Of a DNA stretch of 8,299 nucleotides, positions 1 to 7,761 are shown piece after piece. Source of the DNA: Planctomycetaceae bacterium (GTDB lineage Bacteria > Planctomycetota > Planctomycetia > Pirellulales > Pirellulaceae). The notes below the pieces were generated by a model. It searched no databases. It was not told the origin of the DNA and was given only the letters and a program-made list of their open reading frames with translations. Location of the stretch: the NCBI GenBank assembly GCA_012965455.1, contig DTSG01000456.1, forward strand, positions 1 to 8,299, written 5' to 3'. Numbering within the stretch: position 1 is the first letter of the stretch; each line of letters starts with the position of its first letter. Both the position numbers and the translations under genes were made by a program.

Positions 1-1136
1 CACCCAGAAATACCACGGAACACTTTGACGCGCACACAACCCCCGCCCTGCGCAACTCGATCAATACCAACGTAACCACGGAACCTAGTCACAATATCCG
101 CTGGAATAGCAAAGGCTATTTTACTGTACGAGTGGGTACCGATCCCTACATCCGCAAACATAGTTCCACTAGCCAGTATCCCTCCACGAACATTCTGATT
201 TCGCTTCCAAGACGGACTGAAGCCTATCAAACTACGTTTTTCAAGTAAAGTCGCAGGAAAAGACGAGAGAGGAATTTCATTGTGTAACCGGTACCCAAGT
301 ACCGCGATCTCGTCGAAGGGGGCGCTGATACTGTCAAGGCTCCAGGCGGGTTGTACCGCGTGATACAACGTGTTGCTTTCACGTTGCTGTGAAACCAGCA
401 TATCTGCACGGTAAGTCAGAATAGCGCCGTGCGTGGTAACCATTCGCGCAATCCGAGCCTCCGGATCGACCGCCGGGGCAAGCAAGTCATCGAGAATAGC
501 GTCCATATCCGAAAAGACCTTGTCAACTGGCGGAACCACTATAGCAAGCTCATCCCAACGGGCATTAAATGAACTCGTGTCTGAAATTCCTCTTAATCCG
601 GTAGCTGACCAACGCACTTCTTCGGTTGTTAGGATTTGGCCATTGGTCAAAACCACCGTTCCCGGATCGCGTTTGACCATGGCTATTTTTTGAGTGGATT
701 CCGCCGAAAACACAAGACGTTTTACGCGATTAGCCTTGATACGAACCGTTCCATCCGCCGAACCGAACGGAACAAGCGATCCACGAAGATGCACATCGAA
801 ATACGCGGGTACCCCGCTTAATGTGTTTTCGTTTTGATAGCCTACCGCAATTCCTAGCAAAACATCGCCGTTGAACAGTTCAATAAATGGTCCTGTCCGG
901 TCTACTGTGGCATCCAGTTTTTCAAGGTATCGAATGACGCCTGTTGCTTTATCAAACAGCAACCGATCATCGAGTTTGGCTGCGTTCTGTGGGGCGTCCC
1001 AGCCAGTTATCTTCTGTCCAAGGACCACCTCATTTTCGCCGAAAACAGCCCTGTACTGGGGTGCATCCTGGCCTAGGCTTGTACCAGTGACGATCAAACA
1101 CAACACGGTAGTAATGGCCATCAGTGACAATCTCAT
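1..1136 (-). CDS. Secreted NPCBM-type domain protein, 3' end cut by window edge
   Basis: The frame starts at an ATG at 1136 and is open without a stop to the left edge (at least 378 codons), so the 5' end is complete and the C-terminus is missing. The N-terminus MRLSLMAITTVLCLIVTG is a signal peptide, with likely cleavage around residues 21-23 (SLGQ-DAP), so export is predicted. Residues about 60-160 are beta-rich and include FIELFNGDVLLGIAVGY and later VVLTNGQIL, a style common in planctomycete NPCBM proteins. From about residue 300 the sequence resembles an NPCBM/NEW2 (novel putative carbohydrate-binding module) domain: G-I-G-T-H-S near 333, FRGYVGID near 355, then GGGCVRVKVFRG near 366-377. 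The start codon overlaps the stop of the upstream large gene (ATGA), so the two are probably translationally coupled. Carbohydrate or glycan binding is inferred from the family; no catalytic motif is visible in the part present. Confidence 0.85.
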   Translation of the reverse strand, partial: MRLSLMAITTVLCLIVTGTSLGQDAPQYRAVFGENEVVLGQKITGWDAPQNAAKLDDRLLFDKATGVIRYLEKLDATVDRTGPFIELFNGDVLLGIAVGYQNENTLSGVPAYFDVHLRGSLVPFGSADGTVRIKANRVKRLVFSAESTQKIAMVKRDPGTVVLTNGQILTTEEVRWSATGLRGISDTSSFNARWDELAIVVPPVDKVFSDMDAILDDLLAPAVDPEARIARMVTTHGAILTYRADMLVSQQRESNTLYHAVQPAWSLDSISAPFDEIAVLGYRLHNEIPLSSFPATLLEKRSLIGFSPSWKRNQNVRGGILASGTMFADVGIGTHSYSKIAFAIPADIVTRFRGYVGIDRVAQGGGCVRVKVFRGISG

Positions 1137-4100
1137 TTTACAGGTAGTCCCAACAGCTTAAATGTACGGGCATTAATATCAACGTTACTTACTACAACAA
1201 CTTGATCAGCAAACGTAAAGATCTGTTCAGCAGCAAAAAACACTTTATTCTCTTCCTGGAGTGAGAAATGATGTTCCACATTTCCCGTCTGCGGATGAAT
1301 CCACAATATTCCCCGCTCAGGCTCCAATGATAGTTGTGTCGTCGCCAGCGGTTTATCCAACGTCAGCGCAAGTACGTGGTCGTTGTGGATGAGCACCGAT
1401 TGCGGATTTACGGAGACAGGATAAAACCACCTCGTTGCCCCATCCTCCAACTGTATTGATTGAATCCCCGACTGACAAACCAGTATGATCTGATCCTCAT
1501 AAATCCCAACCATCTTCTGCAAGCCAGGTTGCTGGTGCTGCCACAGCACACTTCCCGTCATACGATCAAGGCAAACCAGCGCTGGTGACCCTTCTGCACA
1601 TAGCAGGATCATATTTCCTGCGACCAGCGGAGTTGTTGGAATGATATTGTTGTACAAGTGCTGATCTGCAATTTTGGGAACGCGATCCAACTGCTGAGCC
1701 CACCGCAATTCCCCTTGCAGACTCGTGCTATAGACTACACCCTCTAGCGTAAAAACAATTTGATCTTGCGCTATCGCGCTGCGACCGCGGCGAAATAACT
1801 CAGCATCAATTTGCACATTCATCAAGACCGTATTGGAAACCAATTCACCCGTTGTCGAGTCCAGTTGTTGTAGGGTCAAATGTCCGAAGGTGGTCTTTTG
1901 CTGGGTTACGGCAAGAACGTAAATTGACGAACCCGCCACAATGGGATCGGCAAAGGGAGTTCCCACTGCCCGAGTTTCCCATAAAGGCTTCCCATCTGCC
2001 GGATTAAGCAAAGTCCAGTAGAAGTTCTTTTCCTTGAACACAGAGACAAACACGCCGTTGCCAAAAAGTACGGGTTGGCCACAATACATGTACTCGGCTG
2101 GCATGCCCGCTCCGCCATCTTCAATTTTCCAGACAACCTTTTTGGCACTGGGCGAGTAACAGGTTAATCGCGCCGGCTGACTAATCAGCAGGGTGTTCCC
2201 TAGGTCCAGAAAAGAGACTTGACGGGTACGGCGAACATCGGCACGCACACTGCCAGGCAAAGACATGTCCAGCAGGGGCACAAGGGAACGGTTTTTCGGC
2301 GACAGATTTTGCTTGGCGGGTTTGATGTACTGTCGTCCCCGCTGAGCAGCCAGTTGATCCAGAAGTGCATTAAACTTGTCTTGCGGGATTGTTTCTCCCT
2401 CCAGTTCAACGTCAGTTTCAACACCGTTGGGCGGCTTTTGTCCCGCCAAGGCCAGGGCCAATTTGTGTTTTGCAATCCACAGGGTGTGATTTCCATTAGC
2501 GCCATGCTTTAACAAATCGGCAAAATTCTGAGCCGCCGGCAGAAACAAGCCCGCGGAAAGCTGGTGATTCGCCAGCAACTCAATCGCTGTGACAGAAGCG
2601 GACGTACCACGAAACCGCATCGCAACTTGAGCGACGCCGTTCATATCGATGGCAGCAACCGCTTTCTTCAATCGCAAATCCGCTAGATCGGCGTTATCTC
2701 GCTGCATCTTCTCGGCTAGCTTACTGTTTTGTTCTAGTATTGACCGCAGGTAAACACTGCCGGATTGGAAATGGGAGCCTAGCCTATCTACCGGAAACAG
2801 CCCCTCCGAGATCGGATTGTCGGTAATCATCTTTGTGGCATTGTCCAGGTCCTTTGCCTTAACAGCCTGCAGGATCTCCCGCATGGCATTCACCGACTCC
2901 CGGTCTGTCTGAACGCTTGCGGGTCGCTCGATCAGAAAACGAGTCGCATCCGCTGGTTTTATCACCGGTTGCTGTTGTTGTTCAAGGACGTTGGCTGATT
3001 CACCCTGCAACCAGTGAGCCGTGCGCCAGGCACTGAACTCCTTATCAGCCAGATTTTTGCCATGCTGTGACAGCGACAAATATTGAATTTTGGTTGTGAA
3101 ACCGTAAAGCTCCTGCCATCGTCCGCGATGCCGAAGATGATAGAGATACAACCGTGTTAATAATTCAGGAGTCACCGGCATCTCGTATCGCTCTCGACCA
3201 CCTGCTCCACCGGGCAACAGCAACCAGTTATCAATCAATAATTTCAATTGATCTGGTTTTTCTTCAATCCATAATCGACCCGCCAGCAGATCAAACAAGT
3301 GTTGTAGATTCTGCCACGAATGCAAATAGGCATCCGCTCGCCGAATTTGCAAGCGCTGGGGAAACTTAACCAGTGCTTCGTAAACTCGCGCCGTATCGGG
3401 ATGATAGAGAATTGCATGATGCAACAGCCGCACCAATGCCTCCTGCCGCATGGTGGGCGTCAAATTTGTTTCCAGAGCCCGGGCATAACAAGCCAAACGC
3501 CATTTTTCAGACGAAATTGTTTCCGGTCGTTGAGCTTCAAGTTCAGACAGAAACTCCGTAATTTTCTTTGTATCGCGCGTTGCTCGTTTAAGCTGCGGAA
3601 TATTTGTAACGTTGCCCACTGGCAAAAAGGTGGATAACTGTTCAATGAGCCGATCGGTTTTAATAAACACCTTATCCACAGACACGGTGCTTTGCTCTTC
3701 ACCTAAAACTGTCGTCAGCCCGAAGACAATTTCCCGTTTACGTGGCAAGGACGCATCGAGGGCAAGCGAATGGACAACATTCCAGTGTTTGCCATCCGGA
3801 CTCATCGAAATGACAAACTGACTCTCACCATAATGGGCCCGCCACCAAACATGATTATTGAATCTGACGCCAGCCCGATATTGGTTGGAGGTGAACACGA
3901 GATCCGTTGGATTCATGGAAACCACATAGGAATTCCCCATTTTAAGGAAATACAACGAATAAAACACTTCGCTTTGAGGATGCTGGAATCGTATCCCCGT
4001 AAGATGAGTCGGATTTTTCATCAACGCATATATGTCGGTACTTCCTTGCAGCCGGATGTTGGTTTGTAAATGGACAGGATTGGAGCCTGCCGTTCGTGTC

Positions 4101-5800
4101 AACCGAACGTCCCCCTGTTCACCAATTTTGTAGGTGCCTCTTGAATCCGGCGAATCCGTCAGTACATACCAGGGCAATACGCTGGCTGGTTGCCATTGAT
4201 TCCCAGCCGCATCAAAATCAGTAAGTCCGTCGAGCGGTTCCAGTCGTATGGGATCGAGGTATTGCAACCGAGCCTTGGTTTGTATTTTTAAGGTCGTGGG
4301 TGGAGCATCCATCGGCAAGAACGTCAAAGGGATATCACCTCGTGCAACAACAAATGTTTTGTCTTGAAAACGAAGATCAAAACCAGAACCCATTAATCCC
4401 CGCCAGCGACCATTATCGTTGTCGACCAAATCGACTGCTTCTTCAACTGGCACTTCAACCGCCTCAACAAATGGACCGTAACAGTAATGACCCGTTAAAC
4501 CGGGTCGCCCATCTGGGCCAGCAGACGATCGGAGAGAATCACTGCCAATAATCTGCTTTGGTAAATTCTCACTTTCCCAAGCTAGGGCAATGCGGGCAGT
4601 CATCCGATCACTAAAGAATTCCACTTCGATAGGGAACGTGCCCGCCGTTAAATCGATTGCGCCGGAAAGTTCGATCTCGGGCTGAACGGCCCAACTGTCG
4701 ATGACTTCCACGCCGTTGATCCGTAACCTAACCCCATCATCAGCGACCATACTAAATACATACCGACCATTCGCTGGAATTACGATAAAGCCCTTCCACT
4801 GTACTGCAAAATAATCCGGGTCGACGACCTGTTGATTAACCACAGGAGATGCAAGTGCCCAGTTAAAGTCGATTTGCGGGTCAATCCGAGATTCAATAAA
4901 ATGGCGGCGAAATCGCGGTTCAGAATCGATCGCCAAGCGTCGGACAAATTCCTTAATTGGCAGAGGCTCATAGCGTTTTAAACTAAAGTTGCCGTCGTAA
5001 GTGAGCTCAATCTTCTGTGCACCATTATCAGCCGTAATGATCATATTTTCTATGTTCGACATCCGAAGACGCAGGGAACTGCCATCATCCCGAGGCGGCG
5101 GCAACAGAAAGTCGCCTTCAAGATCAAAATACTGAGTCACTCCATCCTGTTCACCAGGTTTAAGTATTCCGCGTTTCTCGAGTGGTTGACGTATGTACCG
5201 AGATAAAGATTTTACCCAAGAATGATCAAGCCTTGCGGCGGGGTCATCAAATGCAAGCCAGTTCGGCGTTACGGGGAGCTCGGGCAAAATCAAACCAGTT
5301 GCTTCCACGTCAGTCGAAGTGGACCCCTGAGAGTCACCCGCATCTTCCGCAGACGGTTTAGGGGCGCCGGATATTGATTCTGGGCCTGTCAAATCATTAG
5401 GATCATTAGGGTCTGCCGAATTCGTGGTGCCCGCACGACTATTGGATTCCGCGACCTGGCCAGAATCTTCCGTCGTGGGGAAATAGAAAAACGCAACTCC
5501 AATCCCAATTGCGGCTATCAGCAGGATGGCAGCTGTGCTAGCGATTACGGTATTGAATCCCCGGCCCACGTTGCGAGTAGCCGCCAATTGAGTCAACCAC
5601 GCCACCAACTCATCAAGTTCATCGTCAGGACTGAGAGAAATCGGGATAATTTCGATTCCCTGCGTGCGAATTTCACCCATTACGGCAGCGAACTTCTTGG
5701 GATCCGCCTCGATCAGTTCCGTAAGCGATTCCACCTGGGAATCGGATAAGGGGGATTGCAGGCGTTGTTGAAGTATTTCAAGAAGATCAGGAGCTGACAT
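1133..5800 (-). CDS. Giant membrane-anchored PA14 / lectin-like / PQQ beta-propeller protein
   Basis: 1555 residues. Residues 1-80 are soluble, rich in Leu/Glu/Asp, and would be cytoplasmic. A single membrane segment spans about 83-107 (VIASTAAILLIAAIGIGVAFF), followed by a low-complexity acidic Ser/Asn/Pro linker to about 165 containing the repeat DPNDPND. Residues about 300-411 look like a PA14 domain: FAVQWKGFIVIPANGRYVF, then VADDGVRLRINGVEVID, then a strand ending IALAWES. Residues about 565-720 resemble a concanavalin-type jelly roll, with WWRAHYGES and SPDGKHWNVV. Residues about 730-1165 are mostly helical, TPR-like, with no clear consensus. Residues about 1175-1555 look like a PQQ-type beta-propeller, with recurring patterns such as LTCYSPSAKKVVWK, LLNPADGKPLWE and LVCLDRMTGSVLWQ. 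The bulk should be extracytoplasmic and act in ligand or polysaccharide binding and scaffolding; no enzyme active site is evident. No Shine-Dalgarno precedes the ATG. The stop overlaps the next gene's start by 4 bp. The start is chosen as the first ATG of the open frame; domain limits are by eye. Confidence 0.88.
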   Translation of the reverse strand: MSAPDLLEILQQRLQSPLSDSQVESLTELIEADPKKFAAVMGEIRTQGIEIIPISLSPDDELDELVAWLTQLAATRNVGRGFNTVIASTAAILLIAAIGIGVAFFYFPTTEDSGQVAESNSRAGTTNSADPNDPNDLTGPESISGAPKPSAEDAGDSQGSTSTDVEATGLILPELPVTPNWLAFDDPAARLDHSWVKSLSRYIRQPLEKRGILKPGEQDGVTQYFDLEGDFLLPPPRDDGSSLRLRMSNIENMIITADNGAQKIELTYDGNFSLKRYEPLPIKEFVRRLAIDSEPRFRRHFIESRIDPQIDFNWALASPVVNQQVVDPDYFAVQWKGFIVIPANGRYVFSMVADDGVRLRINGVEVIDSWAVQPEIELSGAIDLTAGTFPIEVEFFSDRMTARIALAWESENLPKQIIGSDSLRSSAGPDGRPGLTGHYCYGPFVEAVEVPVEEAVDLVDNDNGRWRGLMGSGFDLRFQDKTFVVARGDIPLTFLPMDAPPTTLKIQTKARLQYLDPIRLEPLDGLTDFDAAGNQWQPASVLPWYVLTDSPDSRGTYKIGEQGDVRLTRTAGSNPVHLQTNIRLQGSTDIYALMKNPTHLTGIRFQHPQSEVFYSLYFLKMGNSYVVSMNPTDLVFTSNQYRAGVRFNNHVWWRAHYGESQFVISMSPDGKHWNVVHSLALDASLPRKREIVFGLTTVLGEEQSTVSVDKVFIKTDRLIEQLSTFLPVGNVTNIPQLKRATRDTKKITEFLSELEAQRPETISSEKWRLACYARALETNLTPTMRQEALVRLLHHAILYHPDTARVYEALVKFPQRLQIRRADAYLHSWQNLQHLFDLLAGRLWIEEKPDQLKLLIDNWLLLPGGAGGRERYEMPVTPELLTRLYLYHLRHRGRWQELYGFTTKIQYLSLSQHGKNLADKEFSAWRTAHWLQGESANVLEQQQQPVIKPADATRFLIERPASVQTDRESVNAMREILQAVKAKDLDNATKMITDNPISEGLFPVDRLGSHFQSGSVYLRSILEQNSKLAEKMQRDNADLADLRLKKAVAAIDMNGVAQVAMRFRGTSASVTAIELLANHQLSAGLFLPAAQNFADLLKHGANGNHTLWIAKHKLALALAGQKPPNGVETDVELEGETIPQDKFNALLDQLAAQRGRQYIKPAKQNLSPKNRSLVPLLDMSLPGSVRADVRRTRQVSFLDLGNTLLISQPARLTCYSPSAKKVVWKIEDGGAGMPAEYMYCGQPVLFGNGVFVSVFKEKNFYWTLLNPADGKPLWETRAVGTPFADPIVAGSSIYVLAVTQQKTTFGHLTLQQLDSTTGELVSNTVLMNVQIDAELFRRGRSAIAQDQIVFTLEGVVYSTSLQGELRWAQQLDRVPKIADQHLYNNIIPTTPLVAGNMILLCAEGSPALVCLDRMTGSVLWQHQQPGLQKMVGIYEDQIILVCQSGIQSIQLEDGATRWFYPVSVNPQSVLIHNDHVLALTLDKPLATTQLSLEPERGILWIHPQTGNVEHHFSLQEENKVFFAAEQIFTFADQVVVVSNVDINARTFKLLGLPVK

Positions 5801-5830
5801 GTAAAGACCGCAAACAGAGGGTACTAAATT

Positions 5831-5857
5831 ACTACTTGTAGTCTATGCGATAGCATA
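5831..5857. promoter_or_regulatory. Pair of adjacent dyad symmetries upstream of the giant membrane protein
   Basis: Two perfect short inverted repeats lie one base apart, 31-57 bp upstream of the ATG at 5800. The first is ACTAC-TT-GTAGT at 5831-5842; the second is TATGC-GATA-GCATA at 5844-5857. Their position in a 173-bp intergenic gap fits an operator or 5'-leader hairpins. Only weak sigma-70-like hexamers are visible on the minus strand around them, so function is unproven. Confidence 0.3.
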
Positions 5858-5973
5858 TGGGTAAACAACACATTAAAGGTGCAATGCAAACGCCTACAAT
5901 TCGCTGCGATGGTTGATTAGATTTTTCTTTCGTATCCGGTATTACCGCGCCCAAGTACTCGTCGTAGCTAAAT

Positions 5974-6204
5974 TTATAGCTGCTGCGCCAGTACAGCTGT
6001 CGACATGACTGCGAACAACGTTAAAGCGACGATGATTATCAGGCACCCCCTGTCGCCACCGTCGCTGGCAAATGGACCCTCTCCGGTTGCCGCTAAGTAA
6101 GCCAGATACTCATCCGCAACGTTGTCGTCCTCGATGTCGCCGTACTCATCCGCTAACTCTTCGTCGTAATCAAACTCTTCAAATTCTTCATCGTAGTCAC
6201 ACAT
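5974..6204 (-). CDS. Small, strongly acidic protein with C-terminal membrane segment
   Basis: 76 residues, function not recognised. Residues 1-35 are almost entirely Asp, Glu and Tyr, with a repeated DYDEE (residues 3-7 and 12-16). A short Gly/Ala/Ser stretch (about 38-52) leads to a hydrophobic segment at about 54-73 (CLIIIVALTLFAVMSTAVLA) ending four residues before the C-terminus. This is a tail-anchored layout, which would leave the acidic head in the cytoplasm if inserted N-in. A GGGAG sequence (6217-6221, minus strand) lies 12 nt before the ATG, slightly far for a ribosome binding site. The gene follows the HDAC-like gene by 48 bp on the same strand, so co-transcription is plausible. 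The amino-acid bias is extreme but consistent and the membrane segment is clear, so a real gene is more likely than a chance frame. Confidence 0.65.
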   Translation of the reverse strand: MCDYDEEFEEFDYDEELADEYGDIEDDNVADEYLAYLAATGEGPFASDGGDRGCLIIIVALTLFAVMSTAVLAQQL

Positions 6205-6252
6205 AATCGACGTTGGCTCCCAAAAACAACTGTCCGCTGGTCGTTAGCCAAT

Positions 6253-7140
6253 CTACCCTTGCAATATCCGCATGCCAATCTCGAGGTCCTGCACGTGTAG
6301 ATTAACCACAAACCTATAGTTTTCATACAAACCGGGTGGATCCGCGCGGTAACCACCGAACAACGCCATGACCACAGGCACATTGAATCCCTCATCACGC
6401 TTACGTTTCACCAACGAATAGAATATCTCGCTGCATTCAAGCCATTGCTCAGTATTGACGTTATCACCGAGGTCATCGTCTTCGTGGCTATCGGCGCCAT
6501 GACACCAGACAAGATAGTCGACCGTCTCGGCGTCAACCATCGTTTCCAGCTCGATCATCGCATCACGCACCTCCGCCACATATGACTCACCATAACCACC
6601 AGGGTTAAAATTCCACGCGATTGCTTCGTTGACATTTGTACAAAAACCCACGGAGTCCCCGATGCTGTTACCATAGTGCCCGTCGAGGTCCAAATAAGCA
6701 CCGACCGCACCAGTTTCTCGCCAGCGCTTGACCGATGCGATCACCTGGCCACTAAAAGTACAGAATCCGCAACCCGCACTCGGGCCCGCATGGTGAAAAC
6801 CACTCGTCGGACTTAGCACCAACGAGTTTTCATTCTCCGTGGCAAACTTAATGGCATGATACAAACTACTGTTCGTATACCGCACACTTTCTGCAAACTC
6901 CGGGCTCCATTCAATATCAGCATTGTTTGGCAATTCACCTGCGAAAAATGAGTCGATATATGAAGCTTTGTGCGCAATCAGAAACTCTAGGTTATCAAAT
7001 GGCGGGAAATCATCGTGAATCCTGATATCACCGGCAAAGGACCCGGACATCAATTCGTCCATCACCAGCCGCGGTTTTTCGGGACTCCTAGATGGGCTGT
7101 TCACCGTACAAACCTGTTGGGGTGTATAAAAAACGTCCAT
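6253..7140 (-). CDS. Histone deacetylase / acetylpolyamine amidohydrolase family enzyme
   Basis: 295 residues from the ATG at 7140, close to the usual length of bacterial HDAC-like enzymes. Members are zinc hydrolases that remove acetyl groups from lysine, polyamines or related amides. All catalytic elements can be placed: the His-His dyad in SGFHHAGPSAGCGFC (H116, H117); zinc ligands D153 and H155 in YLDLDGHYGN; zinc ligand D217 in HGADSHEDDDLG; and the transition-state Tyr Y264 in LFGGY. The pattern is intact but divergent: GHYGN replaces the usual VHHGNG, and SPTSGFHHA replaces RPPGHHA. There is no signal peptide, so it is cytoplasmic. The frame extends upstream to a TTG at 7173, but an AGGG 8 nt before the ATG at 7140 and the family-typical MDVFYTP start favour the shorter form. 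Substrate cannot be told from the sequence; an AcuC-like or polyamine role is possible. The acidic small gene follows 48 bp downstream. Confidence 0.9.
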   Translation of the reverse strand: MDVFYTPQQVCTVNSPSRSPEKPRLVMDELMSGSFAGDIRIHDDFPPFDNLEFLIAHKASYIDSFFAGELPNNADIEWSPEFAESVRYTNSSLYHAIKFATENENSLVLSPTSGFHHAGPSAGCGFCTFSGQVIASVKRWRETGAVGAYLDLDGHYGNSIGDSVGFCTNVNEAIAWNFNPGGYGESYVAEVRDAMIELETMVDAETVDYLVWCHGADSHEDDDLGDNVNTEQWLECSEIFYSLVKRKRDEGFNVPVVMALFGGYRADPPGLYENYRFVVNLHVQDLEIGMRILQG

Positions 7141-7148
7141 TCTATTTA

Positions 7149-7152
7149 CCCT
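7149..7152 (-). promoter_or_regulatory. Ribosome binding site selecting the ATG of the HDAC-like gene
   Basis: AGGG on the minus strand, 8 nt before the ATG at 7140. It supports this start over the in-frame TTG at 7173, which would add an 11-residue extension without family resemblance. The TTG also has a possible AGGA upstream, so the choice is not absolute. Confidence 0.5.
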
Positions 7153-7276
7153 GTTCCAATTTGGATATTTCAATATTTCCTGTCTCGTGATTCATTATCA
7201 TCATTGGACTCACTGCCAACACCGGTTTTCCACCGTCAGCGCCAGTCGCATAGGGATGACCGCGCCGGTTTCTGAC

Positions 7277-7648
7277 TCACCTCTGCAGCCGCAGCATGGT
7301 GTCCCAGACGTCGTGCAAGGAACGATCGTATTCACCGCCGACGGCATCATGGTTCGCCGCCACTTTGGATTTAAAATTGTCGTAGTCCAACTCTTCTCCT
7401 AACAGCTGTAATACGCGCACCCAAACTGCCTTATCTGCAAACAAACGATATCGATAATCTGTTTCAGACGTTTCAATAATTTCTACGCCACCAAGATCCT
7501 CGGGAAACCGTGATTTAAGGGATTCCAAATGCCCTCGCAAACGCGCTCGCACCATCACCCTCCCTTCATCCACCACGTTACCCTGGCTCCCATCACCTGC
7601 CCGCGCACATACTGCGCTGAAAAATCCATATTGAGTAAATAGCCACAT
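7277..7648 (-). CDS. Conserved hypothetical protein, MWxFTxxGFFS family
   Basis: 123 residues. The opening MWLFTQYGFFSAVCAR, the middle TDYRYRLFADKAVW (residues 63-76) and the ending DYDNFKSKV...LHDVWDTMLRLQR resemble, from memory, a small uncharacterised family seen in planctomycetes and several other phyla; I know of no assigned function. The protein is soluble, with no signal peptide and no membrane segment after the hydrophobic first ten residues, and looks like an alpha/beta single domain (VMVRARLRGHLESLKSRFP, then VEIIETSETDYRYRLF). An AGGAG lies 9 nt upstream of the ATG, the best ribosome binding site in the window. It is divergent from the plus-strand thioredoxin-like gene and is followed, after a 136-bp gap, by the HDAC-like gene on the same strand. 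Confidence 0.82.
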   Translation of the reverse strand: MWLFTQYGFFSAVCARAGDGSQGNVVDEGRVMVRARLRGHLESLKSRFPEDLGGVEIIETSETDYRYRLFADKAVWVRVLQLLGEELDYDNFKSKVAANHDAVGGEYDRSLHDVWDTMLRLQR

Positions 7649-7657
7649 GCGATTGTT

Positions 7658-7662
7658 CTCCT
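7658..7662 (-). promoter_or_regulatory. Ribosome binding site of the 123-residue protein gene
   Basis: AGGAG on the minus strand, 9 nt before the ATG at 7648. It is a canonical anti-16S match at normal spacing and fixes the start of the gene. Confidence 0.65.
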
Positions 7663-7717
7663 ATCTCTTAGCCCGAACCCTGAACGTCCGAATTTTGTTG
7701 CGTTTTCATTCATGAAC

Positions 7718-7725
7718 ATTATAAT
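7718..7725. promoter_or_regulatory. Possible bidirectional promoter -10 element
   Basis: The 8-base palindrome ATTATAAT contains a perfect TATAAT on both strands (plus 7720-7725, minus 7718-7723) in the 113-bp AT-rich gap between two divergent genes. For the plus strand the only -35 candidates are weak: TTGTTG at 7695-7700 with a 19-bp spacer, or TTGCGT at 7699-7704 with 15 bp. No convincing -35 is seen for the minus strand. It would give a leader of about 30 nt on the plus strand and about 60 nt on the minus strand. Confidence 0.35.
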
Positions 7726-7761
7726 CAATCTTATTAATAGACGTGTTCGTCCCTCTACCAA

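Noticed and set aside
433..1161. Plus-strand frames over the NPCBM gene
   Set aside because: They are antisense shadows; the minus-strand frame has a signal peptide, a recognisable domain and is open throughout.
5396..5411. Tandem direct repeat ATCATTAGG
   Set aside because: It is short and encodes the DPNDPND repeat in the flexible linker of the giant protein; no sign of a mobile or regulatory repeat.
5964..5983. Terminator hairpin at the end of the acidic small gene
   Set aside because: AGCTA/TAGCT with a 6-base loop is only five pairs, AT-rich, overlaps the stop codon and has no following T-run on the minus strand.
7141..7173. TTG start at 7173 giving an 11-residue longer HDAC-like protein
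   Set aside because: The extra residues do not resemble the family N-terminus, and the ATG at 7140 has AGGG at good spacing.
7194..7219. Promoter for the HDAC-like gene on the minus strand (TTGGCA and GATAAT)
   Set aside because: Both hexamers are good matches, but the 14-bp spacer is too short for a normal sigma-70 promoter.
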